NCBI GenBank assembly: GCA_013400975.1
Contig: WBMZ01012185.1
Location: 1-64,000 of the forward strand
Direction: 5' to 3'
From: Atrichornis clamosus
Taxonomy: Eukaryota; Chordata; Aves; Passeriformes; Menuridae
DNA: 64,000 bases
The first letter of the stretch is position 1, and the number at the start of each line of letters is the position of its first letter. Below are positions 12,005 to 23,630 of this stretch, piece after piece. The position numbers and the translations under genes are program-made. Under the pieces are notes generated by a model. That model was not told the origin of the DNA and did no database searches. It saw nothing but the letters and a program-made list of their open reading frames with translations.

Positions 12005-12037
12005 TTAGCCTCTGCTATTATTCAAACCAGTAACCAT
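12005..12037 (-). promoter_or_regulatory. Upstream ORF 2 in the CLN8 leader
   Basis: A 10-codon frame (MVTGLNNSRG, then stop) starts in a near-ideal Kozak context, CCATGG, and ends just before the CLN8 start region. It overlaps the other uORF in a different frame. If translated it would be expected to lower initiation at CLN8. That it lies in the mRNA depends on the exon boundary inferred at 12054. Confidence 0.5.
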
Positions 12038-12054
12038 GGATTCTTCTTTTTCAT
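12022..12054 (-). promoter_or_regulatory. Upstream ORF 1 at the first base of the CLN8 coding exon
   Basis: The inferred acceptor (pyrimidine-rich tract, then TTCCAG at 12060-12055) is followed immediately by ATG. This opens a 10-codon frame MKKKNPWLLV and stop. Like uORF 2 it is 33 nt long. Its start context depends on the upstream exon, which I cannot identify. Confidence 0.45.
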
Positions 12055-12889
12055 CTGGAACAAGGAAAAAAAAGTTAGTGAATTTTTAAGTACATCCATA
12101 CACATAGCTTCTAAATCATGGAGAGCTCGTATACAGTGCAGTTAGGACTTTGGTCTTATTGCCATTAGGCACAGTCATCCCAAAGACCGGTAGACAGACA
12201 AAAAAAATTCAAGCAAAACGTTTAAAATTAACAACTGGCCTGCAAAGTCTGTATTAGTACAAAACAATGCACTGAAGCAAAAGGGTCAAGTAGGAAGACA
12301 AGAAAGAGGAAGAGAAAATATAAGAAGCAAATCCTGTTTTGTTACTTATGAAACTTTTATTTCAACAGCATTGCACAGTTATTGTCCTACTCCCCTGTTT
12401 TTCCCTCACTGATTTTCCACCATTTGCTACAGCTTCGGGTGCAATTCAGAATCTCAAATACAGATCCAGGACATAAAACTACAGAAAATTAATGCAGTAA
12501 GGGGGACTGCTTACACCAAAAAAGGCCTATAATGAGCATGGTTCAAAACAAGACTCTGCAATCAGTTTCGGAACATTAAGCCACTTTTCAACAGAAGACA
12601 TATTCAAAGATGGAAAAAGGGTATGGAATGTAGACAAGCAACATTATTACACTTTACTAGCAACATCAGAGTAATTAGCTGAACATGCCAGCATTAAGTG
12701 CCTCAAGTTGTCTGAAACTTCCTGAACATAGTGTAGTTCAAAAACAAAGACTTGTCAGGAGGGAAAAGCCAAATAATACTGAAATATTTGAATGCCAGGT
12801 CGTTTTATGAACGATATAGGCGGTATCAGCACGACCACCACACCCGCCGCAGCTTGTAAATGCTTAACACCACTGTGCGTTTGGGAGTC
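12055..12889 (-). other. CLN8: CLN8 first intron
   Basis: The 3' end of the intron is clear: on the minus strand a CACTAAC branch-like motif, a T-rich tract and TTCCAG precede the exon. The rest is AT-rich and holds no supported feature. The intron runs right into the CpG island, where a non-coding first exon is expected; candidate donors there are GTGAG motifs near 13356 and 13668 on the minus strand, and I cannot choose between them. Confidence 0.6.
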
Positions 12890-13382
12890 TGGCGGATGCC
12901 AGGGGAGAAGCCACAAAGACCACCGAGGGCCGAGCGCCCGTTTCAGCAGGCAGCAAATGCCACCACCACAACTCGGATCCTGTAGCCACCTACACGCCCT
13001 GCCCTTTGCTCGCAGGTGCCCCGCTCCGAGGGCGGCTGGGCTGGCAGCCCCGAAGACTCTTCACCTACCCCACGGCCTCACACTTGGCAAGACCGACTCC
13101 AAGTCCTAACAGCCCCCCTGCCCTCATCTCCCCAGGGAAAACCACGGCAAAACATACCAATCCCACGGCACGACCAGACCCTGAACAGCGCGACCCACAG
13201 CCGCAAGCCCCAGGTAATCCGTCCCCGCACAGACACGGCACCGACACCCGCCGTATCCCTCCCCCGCAGCCGCCGAGCCCCTCACGCGGGCCTGGGAACC
13301 GGCCCTGGGAACCGGCCCTGGCGCACAAGCCCCGCTGCTACCCGCCGCTCCTCACCCACAGCGCTGCCCGCAATGACAGGAC

Positions 13383-13437
13383 GGCCCTGCCCGGCTCCGG
13401 GGCGGCCCTGCCCGGCTCCGGGGCGGCCCTGCCCGGT
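13383..13437. repeat. 21-bp GC-rich tandem repeat in the CLN8 promoter
   Basis: The unit GGCCCTGCCCGGCTCCGGGGC is present twice in full (13383-13403 and 13404-13424) and once in part (from 13425). The unit joins form GC boxes (CCGGGGCGGCC). Such repeats can vary in number between individuals. Confidence 0.9.
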
Positions 13438-13510
13438 CCGACCCGCCCGGAGAGGCCCCGACGCGACTCGACCCGCCGGTCCCACAGCCCCGCCCGCCGC
13501 CGCTACCCCG

Positions 13511-13522
13511 TGCGCATGCGCC
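13511..13522. promoter_or_regulatory. NRF1-type site
   Basis: TGCGCATGCGCC contains the palindromic GCGCATGCGC core bound by NRF1 (alpha-PAL), a common activator of TATA-less CpG-island promoters. It lies near the distal edge of the CLN8 island, where the start site is likely. Confidence 0.65.
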
Positions 13523-13640
13523 ACCGTCGGCACCAACCACAGGGCGCAGCGGGATGGGGGGCAGAGGTGCGGCTGTACCACTCGGGCAGGGGGAGCCGTG
13601 TTTACAAAGCGCCATTCTCTACCCAAGAGCACCGCTGAAC

Positions 13641-16600
13641 ATCGCTGCCACTGAAAGGTTAGCGCTCACCGGACTCCTGCTCAGCAAGAAAAATAGTAAA
13701 AAAGAAATATCAGCGATGCAATAGCCAGTACATTTACCTATAATTATCCAATTTCATTATAGACAGCAAATTATTTAATAGATGTGATGGTGTTCTTCTA
13801 CATGATTCTCTCCATACTTGTGACAATTGACACAGTCATCCCAGCTTCTCAGCCCAGCTGGATCTCCCGAGGACACTGAAACCACTCTGGGAGGATTCCT
13901 TGACTATGTGACAGTCCCGCACGCGTGGTCACAGGAGTGAATGGCAGGGACTCGAGTTCTGCCAGGGAAAAGCTCAGTCCCACAACAGACCAGCTGATTC
14001 CTCAAAACAGTAACAAAGAGATAAAATCAGGCCAAAACTTCTCTCACGTGGAGAATTGGCCTAGAACAGCTGAAATCCTAAGCTAGGTATACTTGTGATG
14101 AGAGACCAGAGTTGGGAAATGTGCACTGGAAGTTTGGCGTGTTTTTGGTTTCCAGATGGGGAGAGCAAAGTGCTGCCATTCCCTGTGGAAAACTGGGCCC
14201 TGATACTGTAGCAGGATAACTGGGCAGGAGGGGGTTTGTGTATTTACTTTTAATTGCTAATGTGATTCCACAGTCTCTGGCAGATCCCTGAGCTCTGTGA
14301 GAAGTAAGATCTGAGCGTATGCCTCCTCAGTAGTTTAGGTACAGGCAGCCAGCAGCACCTGTTTGTTGGAAAAGACTGGAGGTGAAACCTGCTGCTTGTG
14401 CCTCCTTTTAACACACTGGGTGTGAGGCACCTTCACTCTGAGCTCCCCTGCAGACAGCCCAAGGGGACGGCAGGGCTCGGTGCCTACACACCCAGACACT
14501 ACCTGTGTGCCACTGACGTGAGTCACAGGCACAGCACACCTGCCACTTCACCACCAGTAACCTCAGGAGGACCAGGAGCACCAGGCTCAGCAGTAAATGC
14601 AGGGCAAGAAATTTCAGCCAAAATACTGATTTTATGTAGCAAGCACTATCAAGTGACAGAGGTCCTAATGACATGCTTTGGCAAATTGGTCTTGTATACA
14701 GGAGGATTTGTTTTCGCAGAAAAGTGAGAGCAAATTTGTTGCAAAGCTTTGGGATGTGATCAGAGCCATTTACTAACACTGAAGGGGAAAAAGGACTTCA
14801 CTTCTCTCAAGGACTGAGAGATGTGAAGTAAAAAATCTGGAGGATCTCTCACTTCAAAAGTGCTTCCTAGCTGGTGGTGGATATTCATTTATTAACCTCT
14901 GTTCCCCATCAGGTGCCAGACCTGTCCTGGGAAACCTGAAAATGATGATAAAGCTGATCAAGCAAAATCTGGGAAGAAGTTAGAAGTTGCCCTGTCAAGT
15001 GACATGATGGGGATGATGTACCAAGGGCATGTGTTTTAGCTTCCCCTAATTTTATTCTTTCCCATAAATTTCTTTAAATAATTCCTTTAAGTGGCCACAT
15101 CTTGAGGAAGGAGATTTTTTTACTTACACAGAACTGTGATCATAGTACCAAAAACAAGATCACAGGCTGTTGTCTTTCTTGTGGATTTTCTTTGTCTTTG
15201 GTGCCTTTCTTGTCTTCTCAAGCAAAATCACATCTTTTAATTACTATCAGTCATAGCCATGTTGAAATAGTTCAGTGTTATTTTCTAATTTACTACTTAT
15301 ACTACAACCATGCTTAGTAACAGCTTTTTAATAGGTGCTTCATTATGATCTCTTCAGGTATTTCAAAGTATTTCTTCCTGCAATGAGGCTCATCTTCCAC
15401 ATTACATCATATTCAATTCACCCTTTTACAGTCATTCTGTCCGGAGGCTACAGCATGCCCTGTCCCAAGCTAAATCTCCTATCTATGCTGTCTCGATTTT
15501 GGAAGACTCAGCACCTTCAGAATGTCACAGCTGAAAGAGCAAAGAGAATGTTGAGGCAGGGAGTCCTGCCTGCAGCCTGTACGATCCAGGCCTTCTAACT
15601 AAAAGCTTCTCCCTACTGGTTTGGTAGTGCTTGTCTGAAGTCAAGAACTGAACATGATTTTTTTTCACTTTACAATATCTGTGTTTTGTTGCCTCAATGT
15701 CTACATCTATACATCCTCCACCATGTGGGAGCTGCCTTTTACTTTGAAACAAGTGGTTACATCCCAGCTGCCAATTGAAAATTATGTCAGTACACACTAT
15801 TCCAAAAACATCTGTATAAATGTTGGCTTCAGAAGATGATTTTGACCATACTCCTGCTGCAAATGGTACCCATGCCAAATTCCCAGGAACCATCTAGACA
15901 AGTACTAGTTAGTTCATGTGAAACTACTCCCAGGTAGGATAGTAATAATTAAATACTGCATGTGGTAACAAATCAGTAGCTCCTTTGTTTTATTTACAAA
16001 TTTACAGATAGCTGATGATAGTTAAAAATTCTTTAGTTTTAACACTTTTGTTTTCATAATTCCCCAAATCAAAGTGCAATGATCCCAAGTCCTTTTCCTG
16101 CTCCGTGCGCTTTCAGAGGCCATACTAGTCCCCTCTCAGGTGTGAGAATGCTTAAAAGGCAGAGGCTTAGGCGATGAGTATGGAGAACATAAGGCCAACC
16201 AGTGAGACCTTCAGTGAGAGGGGAGCCTACTGTTTGTGCAGAAGGTCCAGGATGACTATTGTAGGACATGTATATATGCATAGTGGGAATACAGAATATT
16301 GCCAACCAGTGCTTCCATTGCCATTGACAGCGAGTTGAGCAATCTGTTTTAGAGCTGAGTTGAGAAAGGAGGTTCAATCCTATTACCAAATTAATCCATC
16401 CACTGCAGACAACTATTTGTCCTGTAAATATTTGCTTTGGGCATGCAGTGGAAGAAAAGTCAACAAGAAGCCACCCTGAATTCTGCCTTTTGCTATGGCA
16501 ACAGAGGGGATTTTTCTCTCTGCAGGAGACGTGGCTTGATGCCAAAGTGGCCAGAAATTATCTGTGGCAGAAGAAAAGAGATGGAGATTGCAAGAAAACG

Positions 16601-19600
16601 TGCCTGATGAGGCTATTCTCTGATCATTTTACAGCTCTTTCTCATCCTCTGAGTAGCATATAAAGGAACTCAAGTTACTGCCTAAGGTTATTTTCATTCA
16701 TTTTTTAATTCTAGAGCACCAAACACTTGTAGTCAGTGTATGTACAACTAAGTCATATGATCATAAATAAAACCTGAGCTGGTAATCTTCCTAATAGAAG
16801 GTAAAAAGTCTACTGCTAATTTAAAAGTCAAGACCTTATTGATTTCTCAAAATGTTCTAGCCCTCTGCTCCCAAAGTTTTAGAAAAGCTTGTGCATTTAC
16901 AGACACTGATTCATGCATATATGCACAACTTGTGTTAACCTGTCACATAATCATATCTTTTTAGTGACATGCTTCTTGAATTCTTTTTTTAAACTGACAT
17001 TTACACCTTCACCACTTAGTTATCTATGATCTGCATTCAAATGTATGGGAGCTTTACCACTAATTGTGAGAGCTTTCCTTCAAGTCTGTGGGAGGTTTGC
17101 TGCATACCCGCCTCAGGGAACGCTGTGGCAACACCAACTTCGTAATCTTGGGTTTTTTCAATGCTTTACCCATACTCTCAAAGTTCTGATTCTTGTCCAA
17201 CAAGTACTTACGCCTTACTCCTAGATGCAAACCACAGTTGTTAAAATGAGCGCTTTGAACATGTTTGTTTGTTTAAGGCCTTTTTCCTCTCAGCTGATAG
17301 GAAGTATACTTGACTTCTTTTAGAAAACCTGTATTACAAGGCTTTCACGTGTGTCCAGGATTCAGAATGTCTTTACATTGCATAACATATTCATCTACCC
17401 AGACTGCTTTGCTTTCCTCAGTACTGGGAGATCAGCACAAGTTCCTACAAACTCTTTTTGTGTTTCACTTATAGTCAATTTTAAATGAGTTAATCAACTC
17501 CTTATACTTCAGAACAGATAGTGAAAATAGTTGCCTTGAAAAACTTGATATTCTCAAAATTCTAAGCAATAGAGATTTGCTGAGCATCCACACTTTGAGC
17601 TATTAGTTGTGGGAAAAATTACAGCAATGAAACTGTGTGTTTCTGCCTACTTGAATCTTTCCAGATAATGGAAATAATATAGAAAAACTAGAGTTTCTTT
17701 ACTTGGTCCCTCTCAAAATTATCCCCCATTTCTGTTTATGAGCATTCCATGAAAATGCTGGAGGTATACAACCACTGTTGAGTACTGCTTTACATCCCAG
17801 TTTCACCCAAAAAACTCTGAGGATCTTCACCTTCTAGTGCCCAGTATCACTGGTGACACTAACCCCTTCTTCAACCCCATAGGGACAATAAGTAAGAATA
17901 ATACTGGCTGTATCCAGTCCTGGACATAAGCTCCTCACTTGCTTCTGGCTGGCTTCAGGTAACTAGCATGAGGTGATGATAAGAGCTTGGGCTCACAATT
18001 GAACCTTTTTGTTCCTCCCTCACCAGACAACATGTCTTAACAATGTTCACTGAAACAAGTTATTCTGCCTTAGTAGTTAGGCTCTTGCTTCACAGCTGGA
18101 GTCATGCAGGTTAGTCTTAACTGGTGTTTCAGGTTTACCCAGAATCTCTAGTCCTTCTTTCTCATTTCTCACACTGTTACCTCCGGTGCCTCTTCAGGAA
18201 TCAAAGGAAAATACTGTGTCTGTCTCATGGAATACATGCTTATCATTTTGGGGTTTTATTCAGCTTCAGGTAATCTCACCTGAATGGAAACTAGGGACTT
18301 TACCAGCAGGTAAAATGATGTTTGTCAAATTAGAGCAGCCAGTGACTGGCTTACCAATGGGTCTCTAGCAAGCATTTGATCCCAGGTATCACCTCAGACC
18401 ATCTTTCAGTTGTATCTGTAGACAGATACAGTTATAATGAAAATTATCCCAGGTGAAGTCAAGGACATTACAATTACTGTTTGGCAACAGTGGGCAGAAA
18501 TGAGGATCATTTCTGTGGCCTCAGTCAGTAATCTTATAAATTTACTTTTGGGGATTTCAGCAAAATGACAGCAAATCCATCATAGTAAGAAGATTCTCAA
18601 CAGCTTAAATGGTTTCTTGGAATAAGCAGTCCATGAGAAGTAAAGAATATGGAAGGTGACAAGCTATTTTCTTGTTTTCAGCTTGAGCTAAGTGGAAACA
18701 TTCAGTTATTTCACAAATTACAGTACTGTGCAACAATGGCAACAGTATAAAGCAAAATTAATATTAGAACTGAAAAGGAAAATTATTTTTGTTATAACAT
18801 TTTGCTAGGAATAGTTGGAAGAAATGTAATGTGTGTTTAAACAACAGCTGAGAATGAGCTGCTTTCATGGCAGGTTGTTCTAGACCTGCAAAAGATGGAA
18901 TTTTAAAAATTAATTTAATCTATTTAAATTTGTTTAGACTAGGAAGATTCTTACCATTTACTTCATAGATTTCTAAAAATAAATTCTACAAACACATATT
19001 AATGTTAGTATACAGCAGTTATCCTGTCTCTTTTAATCTTTAAAACAGTTTTTCATTTAAATAAGTCTCTGGTGCTGAAAAATCTTCCTAATACCTCCTT
19101 TCTCCTCAAAGCTAGCTTTATATGCAATGGTCAGGAGGCAAGTATTTGATGTATGCCACAAATCTGTCAAAGTGTTAAATGAGCCTAGAGTTTTCATCAG
19201 TCTCCTATTTACTGCATTCGTGTGGTGAGCCAAAACAGAAGGCTTCATGCAGCACCTGACCACTGAATTGATTTATATCAATTCATGGTCAGGCCCTGTG
19301 TGGGATATTTTCATTTCTTTGTATTCCATTCTTCCTGAATTTTCACTTTCAGTAAAAAGTAAACTGGCCTTTTCACTATTTTGCTAGACTCTTGCATAGT
19401 ACAGAAGGTTCATCACATAGTTTAATGTGGAAGGTAAAACTTAAGGACTTTCCACAGAGAGAAAAGAATGTATTTCAAGAAGATAAGAGTGATAAGAGAA
19501 GGGAATTTTCTGCCAAGTTATTCTCCTGTTTCTTGCAAGCTTAATCAAAACCCCACTGAAATAAATCATAGCAGGTTATGGATATAACCTGTTATAGTAG

Positions 19601-21180
19601 CCTTTAGAGTATTTTAAGGAGATTTAAAGGAAAACATACAATTAACAAGTTACAGAATTTATAAGAAATAAGGTTTATGTAATCTTACCCTTTCTACATC
19701 AGCTCAAATAGATTTTCATAGTACATTTTGAACCAGTTGGCTGGTTTCATCCAAAGTAAATATGTTCTTAAAAGTTTAATAGAAATCAGTAGAAAGGAGC
19801 TCCCAGTTAGTACCCCATGAAAAGAAAGACTGCACCACAAAGAAGGGTTGTCTGTCCTGTTTGGCTACAGGTCCATCAGTTACCAGAGAGAGCCCAAACT
19901 CAACAGCACATCACTGGATGCACACACAGGGGCAGCACATTCTGCAAACTGCTAAGGACGGTGCAAGACCAGTGGGAACAACATGTTATGAGATAAATTT
20001 CTGGTGGAAAAATCACAGGAAGCAAGTTTCCTTTGCCTTGCTTCTCTTAAAACAATTTGATTTTGCAATTAGTAATGGCCACTCAGAAGCACAAACAAGC
20101 TTTTCAAGCTTCATTCTCAGAAACTTTATCAATATTTCAGTGGGATTCCTCACAGTGAAAAACACAAGTAAGTCTTTGTGGACTGAGGCTGTAATCTAGT
20201 AAATCTATGTATAAATACTTCCTCAAATTCAAAGGGTTAGGCTGTGGAATGGCCCCACTAGTGACCAGTGGGCTATGGAAGGAACCCATTTTTAGTGGTC
20301 TGAAGGCTAAGCTGTACTCCAGTTATATATCCACCCTCCTTCCTTTGGAAATGGTGATGCTACAGCACAACACTTTATCTGTTCACTAGGTGTGCACAGT
20401 GTGTTGGAGATGGGTGTTGGTTACTGTTTCTTTCATCCTTTTATTTCAGAAGGCTTAGGCATTTGAAAACACAGCACAAGGAAAATTAGAATATATTCTG
20501 CATAAGTTTGCAGTTTCACATGGATAGAGACTCCCAAATAAAGCAGGCCTCAGTGTAATTAATAACTTCTTACTAGACACTATCTTCTCACTTCCACAGA
20601 ACTTGACAACTTCCCTAAGTGTGAAGTCAGCTGGTTTTCTTGTTCTTGAAAAATGAATCCTCATTCTATGAACGTTTAACTGATTCTTAGCCTTCTTACA
20701 TCTTCCAATATATCTTTTTGCCATTATGTTAAGAAAGGAAAAGTCCCATTGAGAGTTATAGTAGAGGTCTTCACTGTATCCAGAGTACATTTTTTTCTAC
20801 AAAATGACAGTCTGGACTGAACTTTGTACTGAAGTTGCTATATTTGTAAATCAACAAAAAAGTGCAAGCTATAGAAAACTATGGCCCTAGTTCTTTACCA
20901 GTTATTTGGAAAAGAAGACCAAAATTCCCACGCATCAGGTATCTCTTATATGTAAGCATTCCAAATGAAATTAATGTCTGAAAAAAAGAGAAGGAACTGA
21001 AGGCAAAAGAAGGCAGTTAAGTCAGTCAATACCTTTGTTAGAAAGAGACAGTTTTGACAGTGTCAAAGGTGAAGGATCTCTGCTGTGCCAGCCCCTCCAA
21101 TGGATAAGCTGTTAACAGAAACTAGATTTTAGCTGCCAAGTAATTCTATTTCTGATTTGGTCTTAAGGTAATTACACATT
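13641..21180. other. Intergenic interval upstream of CLN8
   Basis: No exon, RNA gene or clear interspersed repeat was recognised. A moderately GC-rich patch lies at about 14340-14600, with open frames of up to 123 codons that resemble no protein I know. Other frames here (for example 158 codons on the minus strand at 16069-16545) have no family signature and no splice-site support. Confidence 0.5.
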
Positions 21181-21316
21181 TCCTTATTAGCTCAGTTGGT
21201 TAGAACACGGTGCTAACAACACCACGGTCATGGCTTCAATCCCAGTGTGGGCCATTCACATGAGAGCTGGACTCGATGATCCTTGTGAGTCCTGTCCAAC
21301 TCAGAATATTCTGTGA
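21181..21316 (+). mobile_element. tRNA-Ile-derived SINE with CR1-type tail (TguSINE1-like)
   Basis: The 5' half (21181-21254) follows a tRNA-Ile gene: box A TTAGCTCAGTTGGTTAGA, anticodon arm GGTGCTAACAAC in place of GGTGCTAATAAC, a decayed box B GGCTTCAATCCC, and GGGCCA at the acceptor end. Directly fused is a CR1 3' tail (GAGCTGGACTCGATGATCCT, then GTCCTGTCCAACTCAGAATATTCTGTGA). tRNA head plus CR1 tail is the layout of TguSINE1, known from zebra finch and relatives and moved by CR1 machinery. It is not a working tRNA gene: anticodon arm and box B are altered. Confidence 0.85.
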
Positions 21317-21700
21317 AATAAAATGTCCCTTGGGAAATGTTTTTCACAGAAAGGAGTGAAATAGCTGTGCAGAATGAAACCTCCCTTAAGGTCTTTTAGC
21401 AGGAGTATTTCACTTTTCCTTACAAAATGAAATCTAAATTTACCTCCACTACCAGAAATCAGACTGATTACCAAGCAGATAGGTATACTCATGAAATCAT
21501 TGTAGGACAGTTTACTGAACATTTAGCCCTTCAGCACATATAAAAGAACTCCACACTAACAAGGCAGTAGATTTCCATTTGCTAAGGTTAAGGTTTCATT
21601 CTGCTGGAGTGACTGGATTTAAAACTGCATGCCAAAAGAATCAGATTAATCATTACCACTACAGAAGAGGATAAACAAAAAAACTCCTGAATACTGTAAG

Positions 21701-22275
21701 TGTTGCCTCTAGAGTTACAAACAGGAGCTGAGGCGTTTTTATGAAGGTAGGGAAAAGCAAAAAAACTTTATTTCAGAAGTTTTCCAAGCAAGCTGCAGTC
21801 ATGGGGTGGGGAGAAAGCACCCCTTCCCCCACAGCCCGACACACAAAGCCCAGTGTACGAAACAAAGGATAGGTTTGGGTAAGGAAAAGGGAAAAATCTC
21901 CCTTCTCTCAGCACAACAGCTCTATATATTATGGTCTAACAAATTAACATAGTTTGCAAAGATTCTACAGTTAAGGGATAGAATTCGTGGCTCAATTCCT
22001 CGCAGCAGCCTTCTATTGGATTCTTCTGTTCTCTCTAAACTTTTGGTTTTTTCAGTCATCACAACACAATAACATGTTCTAACATGNTTTTTCAGTCATC
22101 ACAACACAATAACATGTTCTAACATGTTCTCAACTCTGGAATGCTAGGATGATATGTGACTCTATTTTGTCTGGGATATAGGGTATTACCAGCTAGGGTT
22201 ACAATGAAAAAAGGTTACAGGAATTCTAACATAAAACTAGGAAAAAAGCAAAAAAACCCCAAACCCTTGGCATCA
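21701..22275 (-). mobile_element. Solo LTR, family A copy 1
   Basis: Reverse-complement homologue of the LTR at 34693-35200. Read on the minus strand it starts TGATGCCAAGGG, carries the shared phrases AACATGTTAGAACATGTT, CCAAAAGTTTAGAGAGAACA and GAATTCTATCCCTTAACTG, has an AATAAA signal (opposite 21767-21772) and ends GGCAACA, so it has TG...CA ends. The flanks are TAAG (21697-21700) and TGAG (22276-22279) on the plus strand, a 4-bp target-site duplication with one mismatch. Four-base duplications suit gammaretrovirus-like (ERV1) elements. No internal viral sequence adjoins it. The copy contains an N and a 39-bp exact duplication, described separately. Confidence 0.85.
22048..22126. repeat. 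39-bp exact duplication around a single N (probable assembly join)
   Basis: Bases 22048-22086 and 22088-22126 are identical and are separated by the only N in the window (22087). The homologous LTR at 34.7-35.2 kb has this stretch once. The likeliest explanation is two overlapping contig ends placed side by side with a one-base gap. Confidence 0.9.
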
Positions 22276-22279
22276 TGAG

Positions 22280-23630
22280 TACTTCAGAATGACAGGTTTC
22301 TGAGGGAATCTGATCATGAAACCCATATTTCAACAGCAATAAGTAATAAAATACCAATTTAGCCTGAAGCCCAAACATAAGGATCCAGACACACACTTCT
22401 TATTTTACTCCATTTAAGTAGTTATATATTCCCTAGTCTCCATTTTGTATTCAATACAGAGCTGGAACTGGAAGTAGCTTGAAAGAAGTTAATACATTGG
22501 CAATAGCAACAAACTGCTTAAATTTAATCTGTGAAATTAAAGTTTTGTGACTTGAGTTATTGTGATTTACAAACCCATCATCTGTTGCAGAAGGTGAATT
22601 TTTCATTAAGCAACCCAAAGAATGAAAATGAGAAAATACCTCCAAATTCTTCCAAAGTAACAGTAAGGAATAAGTTCAAGTACTAATTAAAGAGGCACTG
22701 CTGCATAACAGAATTCACAGCCACAGATCGCAGCCACTGTCTTTAGAAGTGAGTGGGAAGTGAATAAGAACAAAGAAGGGATCTTTTAGAGAGCTCAATG
22801 GGCAAATTAAAATCTAGCTTTAAGGGGGAGGTATGTATAGGAGATTGGGATAAGTAGAAGCTGCCAGAGGAAAATCCTACTTTCTATTGTGCTCCTTATT
22901 CTAAACAGATGAGAAACCAAGCAAAACTAAGGCTGCAGTACATGTTCACTGCAAGATCTGGCTGTGCTACCAGAAGTTGTTGTCTTCAGCTGAACACCTC
23001 TCCCTCACCATCCATGTTGCAGTTTACTGACCCTTCTAATCTGCTCCTGAGCTGCTTATACTCCAGTCAAGGCAAGCTGGGTTACCTTGAACAGTAACCC
23101 TTTTCTGGCCTGTCACATTTAGCTCCAGGTAGGTAAGGAACAATTCTGCAAACAGCTCAGCTAACAGCTGGGAAAGAACTACAGTGTCTGTCAGGAGAGC
23201 TGTAATGTCCTTTTAGCTGACACAGCCTGATCCTGGAGAAGAAGTGTCCATTGTCTGGCTCTTCAAAACTAGTGGTGACTTTCATGACTGCCATTTGGCA
23301 CAATATCATATGCAAAAGATTGATAAAGCACCTGCCCTTAATCATAGAAAAAGTGGTGTAAGGGCTTTACAAAAGAAAATCCTTGAGCAAATCTCTATAC
23401 CATACACCTTAAGTTAGGCCAATGTGTTATAACTGGCAAAAGAAATCAAAAATTAACATTGCACCAAATGCAAAATAGGGTATAATTTGGCAAAAACTAG
23501 CAGCAAGTTGTAACAGCCATCTCCCTGAAAATACAATTCTTATTACCTGTATGTGCCAGATGCCAGTAGCTGTTAGCAAATATCTAGTGAAAGAGAAATG
23601 ACAAACTGTAATAAAAGGGTAAGATGAAAT
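22280..23630. other. Intergenic, nothing recognised
   Basis: AT-rich sequence with short broken frames. No repeat, exon or RNA gene could be supported. Confidence 0.5.

Larger units (their letters stand above)
12890..13640 (-). promoter_or_regulatory. CLN8: CpG-island promoter of CLN8
   Basis: A dense CpG block of about 750 bp sits immediately upstream of the CLN8 coding exons on the minus strand, flanked on both sides by AT-rich DNA. It has GC boxes, an NRF1-type palindrome and a GC-rich 21-bp tandem repeat, and no TATA box is apparent. The long overlapping open frames here (up to 212 codons) are the usual result of high GC and have no recognisable protein similarity. Transcription start and first-exon donor are not resolved. 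Confidence 0.85.

Noticed and set aside
13006..13654. Long overlapping open frames (up to 212 codons on the plus strand, 116 on the minus strand) in the CLN8 CpG island
   Set aside because: All frames are open at once because stops are rare in GC-rich DNA. The translations are Pro/Arg/Gly-rich without domains, and the block fits a promoter.
16069..16545. 158-codon minus-strand frame
   Set aside because: No domain, no homologue that I recognise and no splice-site context; it lies in featureless intergenic DNA.
21181..21254. Functional tRNA-Ile gene
   Set aside because: The tRNA-like part is altered in the anticodon arm and box B and runs straight into a CR1 tail, which marks a SINE.
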